DNA of 27,341 nucleotides from UCB3 sp964415605 (GCA_964415605.1 CAYQBA010000043.1:1-27341), one strand, 5' to 3'; positions 7,939 through 15,797 are shown, counted from the first letter of the stretch. Notes: generated from the letters alone by a model not told the origin. Translations and numbers: made by a program.

Positions 7939-7967
7939 TTGACCCGGGGAGGAGCGGGCGCTACAAT
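7939..7967 (+). promoter_or_regulatory. Near-consensus housekeeping promoter of gcvT
   Basis: TTGACC (7939-7944), a 17-base spacer, TACAAT (7962-7967). Each element matches five of six consensus bases and the spacing is ideal. Transcription would start near 7974, leaving a leader of about 29 bases before the GTG at 8003. Confidence 0.75.
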
Positions 7968-7985
7968 GCCCGCACGCCCGCATCC

Positions 7986-8006
7986 ATGACCAAGGTCGCA
8001 CTGTGA
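7986..8006 (+). other. Possible six-codon leader peptide overlapping the gcvT start
   Basis: ATG at 7986 opens a frame reading MTKVAL and stops at TGA 8004-8006. That stop overlaps the gcvT GTG (8003-8005) as GTGA. It lies wholly inside the short predicted leader. It may couple translation to gcvT or be coincidence. Confidence 0.3.
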
Positions 8007-9115
8007 ACCGCACGCCTCTCTTCGACCGCCATCAACGCCTCGGCGCCCGCATGGTCGAGTTCGCCGGCTGGGAGATGCCGGTGTGGTACGCCGGCATCCA
8101 GGCCGAGCACGCCGCCGTCCGGACCGCCGTCGGGTTATTCGACGTCAGCCACATGGGTGAGTTCATCGTCCGTGGGCGCGACGCGCGGGCCGTGCTGCGG
8201 CGCGCGCTCACCAACGACGTTGCCGAGCTCGAGATCGGCGAGGCGCAGTACACCGTCCTGCCCAACGCCGACGGCGGTACGGTGGACGACCTCCTGGCCT
8301 ACCGCCTGCCCGACGACCCCCGCGGCCACCCCCTATACCTGCTCGTCGTCAACGCCTCGAACATCGACAAGGATCGGGAGTGGTTGCGGGCTCAGGTGCG
8401 CGCCGGCGAGGACGCTGTGCTCGACGACCGTTCGGGTGACATGGCGCTCGTCGCGCTCCAAGGGCCGCGCGCCCCCGCCGTGCTGTCGGCCGTCACCAAG
8501 CTCGGTGTCTGGCAGATGGGCTACTACCACTTCGATCGCGGGGACGTGGCCGGCGTGCCCGCGCTCGTGTCCCGTACCGGCTACACCGGCGAGGACGGCT
8601 TCGAGATCATGGCCGACAACGCCGGCATCGGCGCCGTGTGGGATGCGCTGGTCGAGGCCGGCGCCGCGCACGGCCTGCAGCCGGCTGGCCTCGGGGCACG
8701 CGACAGCCTGCGCATCGAGGCCGCGATGCCGCTCTACGGCCACGAGCTCGACGATGCCACGAGCGCCGTCGAGGCCGGGCTGGGGCGCTTCGTCAAGCTC
8801 GACAAGCCCGAGATGGTCGGCCATGAACGGCTGGCCCGCGAGAAAGCCGAAGGCCCCACCCGCAAGATGGTGTGCTTCGAGATGACCGGCCGGGGCATCC
8901 CCCGCCAGGGCTACGCCATCCACGCGGGCGGCGCGGTCGTCGGCGCCGTCACCAGCGGCCTGCAGTCGCCGACGCTCGGGCGCGCCATCGGGATGGGCTA
9001 CGTGCCGGCGGAGCGGGCCGCCGTCGGCGGCGAGCTCGGCGTGGACATCCGCGACACGCTGGTGCCCGCGAGCATCGTCCGCCGGCCGTTCTATCGCCGC
9101 CCGGCCGCCGGATGA
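8003..9115 (+). CDS. gcvT: Aminomethyltransferase, T-protein of the glycine cleavage system
   Basis: 370 residues, the normal length. It transfers the aminomethyl carbon from the H-protein lipoyl arm to tetrahydrofolate, releasing ammonia. The N-terminus (LFDRHQRLGARMVEFAGWEMPV), the SHMGE block at 49-53, the folate-binding region VDDLLAYRL (Asp95/Asp96), SRTGYTGEDGFEI and GLGARDSLRIEAAMPLYGHEL are all present. The C-terminal barrel ends VTSGLQSPTLGRAIGMGYV. The GTG start at 8003 is taken because the conserved domain begins at once and AAGGT (7992-7996) lies 6 bases upstream. gcvH and gcvP are not in this window; the next gene is a GNAT acetyltransferase 22 bases downstream. Confidence 0.97.
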   Translation: MNRTPLFDRHQRLGARMVEFAGWEMPVWYAGIQAEHAAVRTAVGLFDVSHMGEFIVRGRDARAVLRRALTNDVAELEIGEAQYTVLPNADGGTVDDLLAYRLPDDPRGHPLYLLVVNASNIDKDREWLRAQVRAGEDAVLDDRSGDMALVALQGPRAPAVLSAVTKLGVWQMGYYHFDRGDVAGVPALVSRTGYTGEDGFEIMADNAGIGAVWDALVEAGAAHGLQPAGLGARDSLRIEAAMPLYGHELDDATSAVEAGLGRFVKLDKPEMVGHERLAREKAEGPTRKMVCFEMTGRGIPRQGYAIHAGGAVVGAVTSGLQSPTLGRAIGMGYVPAERAAVGGELGVDIRDTLVPASIVRRPFYRRPAAG

Positions 9116-9137
9116 CGCGGCCAGGCACGTCACGCCC

Positions 9138-9773
9138 ATGCCCGCCGCCCCGATACCCACTGCCGCACCGCCGGCCCCGCTGCCGATGGTGCTGGCCGGG
9201 TCGCGGACGATCCTGCGGCCCTACACCGCCGGGTTCACCGAGGCCGAGCTCAAGCGGCTGCACCGGTGGGCGCGGGATGCCGAGCTCGCGCGCTTGACGA
9301 GCGGCGTGCCGCTCGACGTGCCGTACGAGGAGTTCAAGACCCTGTTCGAGGCCAGCCCGGCTCGCCTTTCGGCCAGCCGCGACGCGCTGTTTGCCGTGCT
9401 GCGGGCCGAAGGCGAGCTCATCGGCCGCGCCGGGCTGTTCGGCGTCGACGCGCCGAACGGCACCGCGGAGCTGGGCGTCGTGATTGGCGATCGCCGGGCC
9501 TGGAACCGCGGCCATGGACGGGAGGTGGCCGATCTCCTGGTGCGCCACGCATTCGCCGACCTCGGCCGCCATACCGTGACCCTCCGCACGTATCCCGATA
9601 ACACGCGCGCCCGTCGGGCGTTCGAGGCCGCCGGCTTCCGGATGGTGGCCGAGTGCCGCCGGTTCACCCTTGACCGGGGCCTCCATACCGAGGTCGAGAT
9701 GCAGATCCGTCGCGAAGACGGGCCCGCCTGCCCCGCATCCATCGCGGTGAACGAACGGTTGAGCCTCGCCTGA
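9138..9773 (+). CDS. GNAT-family N-acetyltransferase (RimJ/RimL-like)
   Basis: 211 residues. The acetyl-CoA pyrophosphate loop is visible as NRGHGREVADLLVRHAF, matching the Q/RxxGxG/A motif, and is followed by the typical VTLRTYPDNTRARRAFEAAGF block that closes the GNAT fold. An upstream strand reads LIGRAGLFGVDAPNGTAELGVVIGD. The first ~20 residues are Pro/Ala-rich; a later start at the Met in PMVLAGSRTILRP (residue 17) is possible. It begins 22 bases after gcvT and is probably in the same operon. Substrate (ribosomal protein, amine or small molecule) cannot be told from sequence. Confidence 0.9.
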   Translation: MPAAPIPTAAPPAPLPMVLAGSRTILRPYTAGFTEAELKRLHRWARDAELARLTSGVPLDVPYEEFKTLFEASPARLSASRDALFAVLRAEGELIGRAGLFGVDAPNGTAELGVVIGDRRAWNRGHGREVADLLVRHAFADLGRHTVTLRTYPDNTRARRAFEAAGFRMVAECRRFTLDRGLHTEVEMQIRREDGPACPASIAVNERLSLA

Positions 9774-9780
9774 GCCTTCC

Positions 9781-9805
9781 CCGGCTGGTGCCGCGGCCCA
9801 GCCGG
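9781..9805 (+). terminator. Probable terminator of the gcvT-GNAT operon
   Basis: CCGGCTGG (9781-9788) and CCAGCCGG (9798-9805) form a perfect 8-bp stem with a 9-base loop, 7 bases after the GNAT stop codon. No T-run follows. It separates the operon from the promoter of the next gene. Confidence 0.55.
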
Positions 9806-9847
9806 CCGGACCCGATCGTTGTCGCATCTCCCGGCGATGTCGCGAAC

Positions 9848-9877
9848 TTGACGTGCAGAACGCATGTTCTGTATACT
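9848..9877 (+). promoter_or_regulatory. Promoter of the M23-dockerin gene
   Basis: TTGACG (9848-9853), 18-base spacer, TATACT (9872-9877). This is one of the best promoter matches in the window. Transcription near 9884 gives a leader of about 100 bases before the ATG at 9982, including a small CGCGC-GTT-GCGCG hairpin. Confidence 0.7.
9856..9871. promoter_or_regulatory. LexA-box-like palindrome inside the promoter spacer
   Basis: CAGAACGCATGTTCTG is a perfect 6-bp inverted repeat around GCAT. Its core, GAAC-GCAT-GTTC, fits the GAAC-RNRY-GTTY core of the Bacillus/actinobacterial SOS box. It fills the spacer between -35 and -10, where a bound repressor would block RNA polymerase. Another dimeric repressor is equally possible. 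Confidence 0.5.
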
Positions 9878-9981
9878 CGTACCCGCTGCCCAGCCGCCAG
9901 CACGTCACCCCCTCTCGCCCTTGCCGTGCCCCGTGGGGTTCGCCCCCCGCGCGTTGCGCGCGCCAGATCTTTGGGAACCCC

Positions 9982-11919
9982 ATGTCACGGCTCGTTCGTC
10001 TAGGATTCACCTTCTCCGCCATCGCCGGCCTGGCCGCCGTCGCCATCCTGGCGCTGGCGCGTCCGGGGACGGCGACGCGCGCCGTGGGCGCCGATCGGAC
10101 GGATGCGGGCCGCGAGGCCTGGGCGCCGGCCTCCGACCCCTTCGCGCCGTCCGGTGCCCCCGAGGCAGCGCCCGCGGCGGGTCCGTTCGCCCGGTCTGCC
10201 GGCCAGGTGCTCCAGCCCGCCGAGCTCGTCCGCGGCCCGGCCGACCGGGACTTCGACGTCGCGGCGTTCCTGGCGAGCCGCGGCGCCACGGGCGGCCGGA
10301 ACGCGGACCTCGCCGCCGCCATCACGCGCGTCAGCGTCCAGCACGCCGTCAGCCCACGGTTGCTCGTCGCGATCGTCGAGCTCGAGACCGGCGCCGTCGA
10401 CGCGGCCGGGAGCGGCGTCCCGGCGGCGGTGTCCACCGACCGACTCGCCGGCATGGCCGCCTGGCTGGCCGACGGCTACTACGGCGCCCTCTACCGGGGT
10501 GAGACCGACGTGCAGTTCGCCGACGGCCGGCGCGCGCCCGGGCCGGCGGGCGGGGGCCCGGCGCATCTGGCCATGGCGCGCTACCTCGCCCGAGGGACGA
10601 CGTCGGGCGAGCTGGACGCCAGGCTGGCCGCGTTCGCGGCGACCTACGAGGGCCTGTTCGGCCCGCGCCCCGTCGCGCCGCAGCCCGTGCCGGCGGGCGC
10701 CGTCCAGCCGCCGCTGCTCCTGCCATGGGCGGAGGGCGAGCAGTGGTACTTCACCGGCGGCCCCCATGGCGCATGGGGCATCGCCACGGCCTGGGGCGCC
10801 GTCGACTTCGCGCCGCCGTCGCTCGTGGGGTGCCGGGCCGCGCCGGAGTGGGTCGTGGCGTCCGCGCCGGGGGTGGTGGTATGGTCGGACGACGGCCTCG
10901 TCCTGGTTGACCTGGACGGCGACGGCTACGACGGCACCGGCTGGGTCATCGCCTATCTCCACATGGCCACCGCCGAGCGCGTCGCCGTCGGCACGGTGCT
11001 GGAGGCTGGTGACCGCGTCGGCCATCCATCGTGCGAGGGGGGAGTGGCCGACGGGGCGCACGTTCACTTCGCGCGCCGCCTCAACGGCGAATGGCTGCCG
11101 GCCGACGGTGGCCCCGTGCCGCTCGACCTCTCGGGTTGGACCTTCACGTCCTACGGCTCGGAGTACGACGGCAGCATGGCCCATCCCGATCGCGGGACGC
11201 GCGTGGCGGTCACCAGCCGCCGCCCAGGCGACACCGAGGTGGCGTCGGACAACGGCCCTGCCCGACGCGCGGCACTGGCGGACGCCTGGGCCAGGGCCGG
11301 CGCCGCCGGGACAACCGCCGTCGCGTTCATGCCACCCGGCGCGACCGTGGGCGACGATCCGTCAGCGGGCGCGCAGGCGTCCGACCCGGCGATCCAGTCG
11401 AGCGCCGACCCCGGTGGGGCCGATGCCGCGAACGGACCGCGCACGGTCGCTGCAGCGCCTGGCGTCGCGGCCGACCGGCCCTCGACGCTGGCGCTGCGCA
11501 TCGCGCTCCACGGACGCGCGACCCACGCGGCATCGCTGGTCATCGGCCTCGCGCGTGACGGGGCGCCGCCGCTGGTGCTCATGGGGCGCACGGACGCCGC
11601 CGGCATGAGCAACGCGATCCCGCTCCCCGCCAGCGTCGGCGGCACCTATCACGTGACGGCACGCGTGTCCGGCTACTTGCCGGCCGAGCATCTCGACGTG
11701 ACCCTTGGGGCGGGCGACGTCTTCATCGACTTCACGGCCGGTGGTGCCGTGGCGCTGCCGGCGGGTGAAATCGACGCGAACGGCGCGATCGACGCCGGCG
11801 ACGCCGTTGCCTGGCTGCGCGAGTGGTATCGCGGCGGCGCCGCGGGCGATCTCGACGGCGACGGTGCGATCGGGGCCCGCGATGCGTGGCGGCTCGTCCG
11901 CAACCTCGGCGGCCGGTGA
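9982..11919 (+). CDS. Secreted M23 (LytM-type) metallopeptidase with C-terminal type I dockerin
   Basis: 645 residues. An in-frame start at 9853 would precede the -10 box, so the ATG at 9982 is used; it opens directly on a signal peptide or anchor (MSRLVRLGFTFSAIAGLAAVAILALA begins here). Residues ~85-230 are a helical domain (VSPRLLVAIVELETGAV) that could be a lytic or binding module. Residues ~240-385 are the M23 domain: His262 and Asp275 (GPHGAWG...AVDFAPP) and His360-x-His362 (GAHVHF) give the full zinc and catalytic set, with AYLHM between. Residues ~500-590 look like a carbohydrate-binding-type beta domain. Residues 595-645 carry two calcium-loop repeats (GEIDANGAIDAGD and GDLDGDGAIGARD), a dockerin. 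Likely cleaves peptidoglycan peptide bridges outside the membrane. Confidence 0.92.
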   Translation: MSRLVRLGFTFSAIAGLAAVAILALARPGTATRAVGADRTDAGREAWAPASDPFAPSGAPEAAPAAGPFARSAGQVLQPAELVRGPADRDFDVAAFLASRGATGGRNADLAAAITRVSVQHAVSPRLLVAIVELETGAVDAAGSGVPAAVSTDRLAGMAAWLADGYYGALYRGETDVQFADGRRAPGPAGGGPAHLAMARYLARGTTSGELDARLAAFAATYEGLFGPRPVAPQPVPAGAVQPPLLLPWAEGEQWYFTGGPHGAWGIATAWGAVDFAPPSLVGCRAAPEWVVASAPGVVVWSDDGLVLVDLDGDGYDGTGWVIAYLHMATAERVAVGTVLEAGDRVGHPSCEGGVADGAHVHFARRLNGEWLPADGGPVPLDLSGWTFTSYGSEYDGSMAHPDRGTRVAVTSRRPGDTEVASDNGPARRAALADAWARAGAAGTTAVAFMPPGATVGDDPSAGAQASDPAIQSSADPGGADAANGPRTVAAAPGVAADRPSTLALRIALHGRATHAASLVIGLARDGAPPLVLMGRTDAAGMSNAIPLPASVGGTYHVTARVSGYLPAEHLDVTLGAGDVFIDFTAGGAVALPAGEIDANGAIDAGDAVAWLREWYRGGAAGDLDGDGAIGARDAWRLVRNLGGR

Positions 11920-11982
11920 CCGGGCCAGCCCCGACCTCCGCTCGGTGAATTGGCGCCTGGGCCGCGCGGATCGGGCGCCGCA

Positions 11983-11991
11983 TGCTACAAT
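11983..11991 (+). promoter_or_regulatory. Extended -10 box giving a probable leaderless transcript
   Basis: TGCTACAAT: a TG, one base, then TACAAT (11986-11991). The ATG of the next gene is at 12001, only 9 bases after the box, so the messenger would start at or within 3 bases of the initiation codon. No ribosome binding site is present and there is no good -35 box. Confidence 0.5.
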
Positions 11992-12000
11992 CGGCCTTCC

Positions 12001-14253
12001 ATGATCGAGTGGCTCACGCTGGCGCCGCCGCTCGCGCTGGCGGTTGCCGGTGCCTGCGCCGTGCTTGGCCGCCCCGCCGATGGTCGAGTGCGCGGGGCGG
12101 CGATCGTCGTGCTGGTGGGGACGGCGGTGGTGACCGCGGCCGCGATGACCTGGCTGCTCTTCATGACCGACCGTTCGGTCCTGCACCTTCCGCTGTCACC
12201 GTGGTCCAACGCCGTGTTCACCGGCGATCCGGCGCGCGCCGTCGAGCGCGTGGGCGCCGCCTGTATGGCGGCGGTCGGTGGGTTGGCGCTGGCGGTCGTG
12301 CTGCGGGCGCCGCGCGCCGACGCGCACCTCGGGATCGCGCTGCTGGTCGCCGCGGCCAGCGCGCTGTTCATCGCCGCCGCCCGCACGCCGCTTGGGCTGG
12401 TGTCGGCATGGCTGATGCTCGACGCGGCGCTCTTCTTCGGCCCCCGCATCGGGCGGCGAGGCCTCCTTGCATCACAGGTCGGCCTCTTGTGGGTCCTCGC
12501 GGCGCTGATGGACGTTCCAATCGACGCCGCCACGCTCGACGCCACGCCGCTCTCGGCGTGGACGCGCGCCTGGCTGGCGGGCGCCGCGATGGCGCGCATG
12601 GGGCTCTACCCGTTGTGGTGGACGGTGCCGCGTGCAGCGGCGGCCACGGCGCGCGAGATGCCGGCCACGCGCCTGGCGCCGATGCTGGCCGGCGCGTATC
12701 TGCTCCTGGCGGCCACGCCTGGCGTCGTCGGCGGGCCGTCGTCGGATCTCGTGACGGTGCTGGGGCTGGTGGCGGCGTGGGCCGGAGCGGTCGTGGCGTG
12801 GAGCACGCCACGGGGCGCGGCGACCGTGGACTGGATGCTCGTGCACCTCGGGGGCATGACGATGGTCGCGGCGGCCTTGCCCGGCCCGATCGGAAAGGCC
12901 GCGGCGACCCTGGTGCTCGCCGAAGCCATGGTGTTCGGCGTCGCCGCATACGCAGGCAGCGACTTGCCGTCGCCCGCCGCCCGGTGGGCCGGCCGGCTCG
13001 CGGCGGCCAGCGCCGCCGGTGCCTTGCCCGGCGCCGGCTTGATCGGACGATGGCTCATTCTCCAGACGGCGCTATCCGCGGGCATGCCCGCGGTCGCCGC
13101 GTTGGTGGCGCTGTCGACGGTGCCGGTCGTCGCCCGATGGGCACGTGACGCCCGTGCGCCGCTGCCGGCCGGTGCGCCGTCCGCCGCCGCCACCGCGGTG
13201 GTCGGCGGTGCCGTGACGCTGAACCTCCTGTGGGGCCTGACCGGTGTGCTCGCGCTCGTGGTGCGCGGGCGAGTCGACGTGCCCTGGCCGCCGGTCCTTG
13301 CGCTTCAGCCCAGCGTGGCGGTTTTGGCGGGCATCGGGCTGCCGCTCGTGTTCGGCGTGCTGCTGCGCGGCATCGGCGTGGGGCGGCTGGCGGGATCGGT
13401 GGCGCCTGGCGACCTCGCGCGCGCCGTGCGGTTGACGACCGCGTTCGATGCCATGCGGTCGGCGTCGATCCGCGCGGGGCGGTTCATCCACGATCGCCTC
13501 GGCCTCGTTGACAGCCAGAGGGCGATGGGGTGGACGCTCCTGGCGGGGCTGGCCACGGGCCTGGCATTCCTCGTGCCGCCAGCATCGACAGCGATGCCGG
13601 AGGGGAATGGCGGCTGGATCGGCGTGGCCGCGGCGGCCGGCATCGCCGCGGCGATGCTCCTGGTCGCTGCGCCGGCGGTCTGCCTGGCGGCGCTGGCGGC
13701 CGGTTACGCGCTGGCCGGCGGTGCGCTGCTGACGCCTGGCGCGGGGCTCGACGGCCCACAGGTCGTTCTCGGCGCGATCAAGCTGGTGACCGGTGCCGTC
13801 GTCGTGGCGATCCTGGCGCTCAGCTGGACCCAAGCTCGCGGGGTGCAAACCCGCGGATCCCGGCCGGCGGCGGCAGCCCGGCGTGCCCTCGCGGCGCTGC
13901 GCGGCGACACGGAGCCGGACGAAGATCGCGGCCTGGCCGCCATCTGCCTGGCCATCGCGCTTCTGGCCGCGCTCGGCGTCCCGTCGGCGACCATGCCCGA
14001 GACCTTGCCGCTGTCCGCGCTGCGGGTGGCGCTCGGCCTGACGGCGGGCGGTGTTCTGACGGCGGTGTTCGCGCGCACGGCGCTGCGCGTGGCGTGTGGC
14101 ATTCTCCTGGCGCTGTGCGGCTTCGACTTGATCTATGCCCACATCGAGCCGGGGTTGCTGATCACGGGCGGATTGGCGGTGTTCCATATCGCGTACACGA
14201 TGGTGGCCACTGCGTTCTTGGGCGACGATTCCGTCCGGAGTGAGCTCGCGTGA
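12001..14253 (+). CDS. Polytopic membrane protein, divergent complex I/Mrp antiporter-like subunit
   Basis: 750 residues, mostly hydrophobic helices (about 18-20). The ATG at 12001 starts a clean first helix (MIEWLTLAPPLALAVAGAC); an in-frame TTG at 11950 would precede the -10 box. The segment WLAGAAMARMGLYPLWWTVPRAAAATAREMPATRLAPMLAG (written in two parts: ~193-215 and ~216-236) matches the layout of the central helices of NuoL/NuoM/MrpA-type subunits, but the usual Lys and the His of the PxH motif are Arg and Trp. A later segment (~575-610, LLTPGAGLDGPQVVLGAIKL) resembles a DUF4040/MrpB-like unit, and the last ~90 residues resemble NuoK/MrpC. So this may be three subunit-like parts in one chain. 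It is followed by a partner gene overlapping by 4 bases. Ion specificity and function are unknown. Confidence 0.75.
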   Translation: MIEWLTLAPPLALAVAGACAVLGRPADGRVRGAAIVVLVGTAVVTAAAMTWLLFMTDRSVLHLPLSPWSNAVFTGDPARAVERVGAACMAAVGGLALAVVLRAPRADAHLGIALLVAAASALFIAAARTPLGLVSAWLMLDAALFFGPRIGRRGLLASQVGLLWVLAALMDVPIDAATLDATPLSAWTRAWLAGAAMARMGLYPLWWTVPRAAAATAREMPATRLAPMLAGAYLLLAATPGVVGGPSSDLVTVLGLVAAWAGAVVAWSTPRGAATVDWMLVHLGGMTMVAAALPGPIGKAAATLVLAEAMVFGVAAYAGSDLPSPAARWAGRLAAASAAGALPGAGLIGRWLILQTALSAGMPAVAALVALSTVPVVARWARDARAPLPAGAPSAAATAVVGGAVTLNLLWGLTGVLALVVRGRVDVPWPPVLALQPSVAVLAGIGLPLVFGVLLRGIGVGRLAGSVAPGDLARAVRLTTAFDAMRSASIRAGRFIHDRLGLVDSQRAMGWTLLAGLATGLAFLVPPASTAMPEGNGGWIGVAAAAGIAAAMLLVAAPAVCLAALAAGYALAGGALLTPGAGLDGPQVVLGAIKLVTGAVVVAILALSWTQARGVQTRGSRPAAAARRALAALRGDTEPDEDRGLAAICLAIALLAALGVPSATMPETLPLSALRVALGLTAGGVLTAVFARTALRVACGILLALCGFDLIYAHIEPGLLITGGLAVFHIAYTMVATAFLGDDSVRSELA

Positions 14254-15575
14254 TCGAGCGCCTGACGCTGCTGGCGTTGGTGGGGATGCCGTTCGCGGCC
14301 GGGGCGGCCTGCCTGTATCTGGGGCATCGCCGGGCAGGAACGGCGATCCGGGTGTCGGTGGCGGCCGCGCTGGCCGTGGTGGTGCTCGTGTCGGTTGCGA
14401 CCGTGGACATCGAGATCCCGCTCGTGGCCAACCGCGCGCTGACGCTGAAGGCCACCGCGCAGCTCGGTATCCAGCTGCTCGGCCTGGCGATGCTCGGGTT
14501 CGTGATGTCGTTGATCCCCGACCAGACCGACGATCTGGTGGGGTGGCTAGCCGTGGCCTGGCTGAGCTTGGGGGGGCTGGCACTGGCCCTCATGATCACG
14601 GCGCTGCCGGTGGCCCTCCTCAGCTTCGTGGGCTCGACCATCTTGTGGGCGTTCGCCTTGCCAGAGGCGCGCCGGGCGCAAGCCGCGCCGTCGATGGTGC
14701 GCTTCACCGCCTTGCTGGCGCTGGCGACCCCACTGCTGCTCATCGCGTTCCGCCTGGCCGAGAGCCGCACCACCGCCACGCCGAGCATCGAGCGAATGGT
14801 GCTGGCGCTGGCGGTGCCGGCGTTTGCGCTGCTCGTCGGGGTCATCCCGCTCCATGCCTGGGTGCTCAGCCTGTCGAGCAACACGCCGCGCGAGATGCTG
14901 TTCGGCATCCTCCTGGTGGTCGAGACCGCCGGCTTCGGGCTCCTGCTGCGGGTGCTGGCCGCGCATCCCTGGATCGTTGGCGAGGCGCGCGACGCCCTGG
15001 TGATCGGTGGCGCGCTGTCGGCGCTCCTGGGCGGATGGATGGCGTTGGCCTCGCCGCGCCGCGACCCCGACGATTGGCTGGTGTACGCCACCGTGGCCAA
15101 CAGCGGCATCGTCCTGGCCGGCCTGGGCACCCGTTCGCTGTCAGCCGGCGTCGGCGTCGCGCTGTTCCTGTTCGCCCGAGTGCTGGCGCTGGTGGTGCTG
15201 GCGCTCGCGCCGCGCGTTGGCGGCGTGATGCGCCGCCTGGCTTACGCGGCCGGCACGCTGGCGCTGGCGGGCACGCCGGGTCTGGCGGGCTTCCCGGGCT
15301 TGTGGCTGATCATCCGCCGGCTCCAGATCGCCGACCACAGCACCGCCAGCCTGGCGATCTTGATGGGCAGCGGTCTTTTGTTCGCGACGGCAGTGCGCCG
15401 CTGGCAGGCGTCGGAGGCCGGCGTGGACGGTGCATGGCCCGTCGAGGACGACCCCGGCGCGCGCCGGGCGGTGCTGAGTCTGATCGCGCTCATGATCGTG
15501 ATCGGCCTTGCGCCTCAGCTGATCGCCGACGCGTTCGCATCGGCCATGCGCGACTTGTACTTCCCGGCGGAGTGA
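14250..15575 (+). CDS. NuoN-like proton-conducting-transporter family membrane protein lacking key charged residues
   Basis: 441 residues, about 12-14 helices. The GTG start overlaps the previous stop as GTGA, so the two proteins are probably made together in similar amounts. The core VGVIPLHAWVLSLSSNTPRE (~205-225) is the PxHxW motif of NuoN/MrpD-type subunits. It is followed by LLVVETAGFGLLLRVLAA, where canonical proteins have a Lys at the Glu position (ASKAAGF in NuoN). Further on, DDWLVYATVANSGIVLAGLG matches the AYSSI.HxG block, and LAGTPGLAGFPGLWLIIRRL matches the late LAGxPPLAGFxGK block without its Lys. The TM5 Glu is also not visible. Either ion movement uses other residues or the protein is structural. 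Confidence 0.8.
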   Translation: MIERLTLLALVGMPFAAGAACLYLGHRRAGTAIRVSVAAALAVVVLVSVATVDIEIPLVANRALTLKATAQLGIQLLGLAMLGFVMSLIPDQTDDLVGWLAVAWLSLGGLALALMITALPVALLSFVGSTILWAFALPEARRAQAAPSMVRFTALLALATPLLLIAFRLAESRTTATPSIERMVLALAVPAFALLVGVIPLHAWVLSLSSNTPREMLFGILLVVETAGFGLLLRVLAAHPWIVGEARDALVIGGALSALLGGWMALASPRRDPDDWLVYATVANSGIVLAGLGTRSLSAGVGVALFLFARVLALVVLALAPRVGGVMRRLAYAAGTLALAGTPGLAGFPGLWLIIRRLQIADHSTASLAILMGSGLLFATAVRRWQASEAGVDGAWPVEDDPGARRAVLSLIALMIVIGLAPQLIADAFASAMRDLYFPAE

Positions 15576-15602
15576 GCGTGGCGGCCTGGCCCGGGCGCAG
15601 GC

Positions 15603-15640
15603 GCTTGCCCGCGACCGGCCGCCAAAACGCCTTGGCAAGC
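15603..15640. repeat. Inverted repeat overlapping the next promoter's -35 box
   Basis: GCTTGCC (15603-15609) and GGCAAGC (15634-15640), with a 24-base loop, 28 bases after the stop of the membrane gene. It could end the upstream transcript. The right arm also covers the -35 box TTGGCA, so it could instead be an operator. Confidence 0.4.
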
Positions 15641-15660
15641 ACGCACCGCTGTGCTATGGT
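15632..15660 (+). promoter_or_regulatory. Promoter of the 101-residue conserved protein
   Basis: TTGGCA (15632-15637), a 17-base spacer and TATGGT (15655-15660), with TGC directly upstream of the -10 (extended -10). Start of transcription near 15667 predicts a leader of about 130 bases. Confidence 0.65.
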
Positions 15661-15727
15661 GGACTTCGGTCGTGGCCGGGTGGTGGACCGCCGGACCGCG
15701 CCGGAATCTCGACATGGGGGACGCGCG

Positions 15728-15780
15728 GGTCCGGACCACGGCCGGCGCGCGAGTGGTGCGCGGGGGCTTGCAGACCCCCG
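15728..15780 (+). promoter_or_regulatory. Structured 5' leader: palindrome and hairpin before the ribosome binding site
   Basis: GGTCCGGACC (15728-15737) is a perfect 10-bp palindrome. CGGGGG (15761-15766) and CCCCCG (15775-15780) form a hairpin with loop CTTGCAGA, ending 5 bases before the GAGGA box (15786-15790). A stem that close can limit ribosome access. No known riboswitch family was recognised. Confidence 0.4.
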
Positions 15781-15797
15781 GTCACGAGGATGAGCGC

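Noticed and set aside
7974..8002. Glycine riboswitch before gcvT
   Set aside because: The promoter leaves a leader of only about 29 bases, far too short for the aptamer.
11950..12000. In-frame TTG start 17 codons before the antiporter-like gene's ATG
   Set aside because: It would place the extended -10 box inside the coding region and adds a non-hydrophobic tail before a clean first helix.
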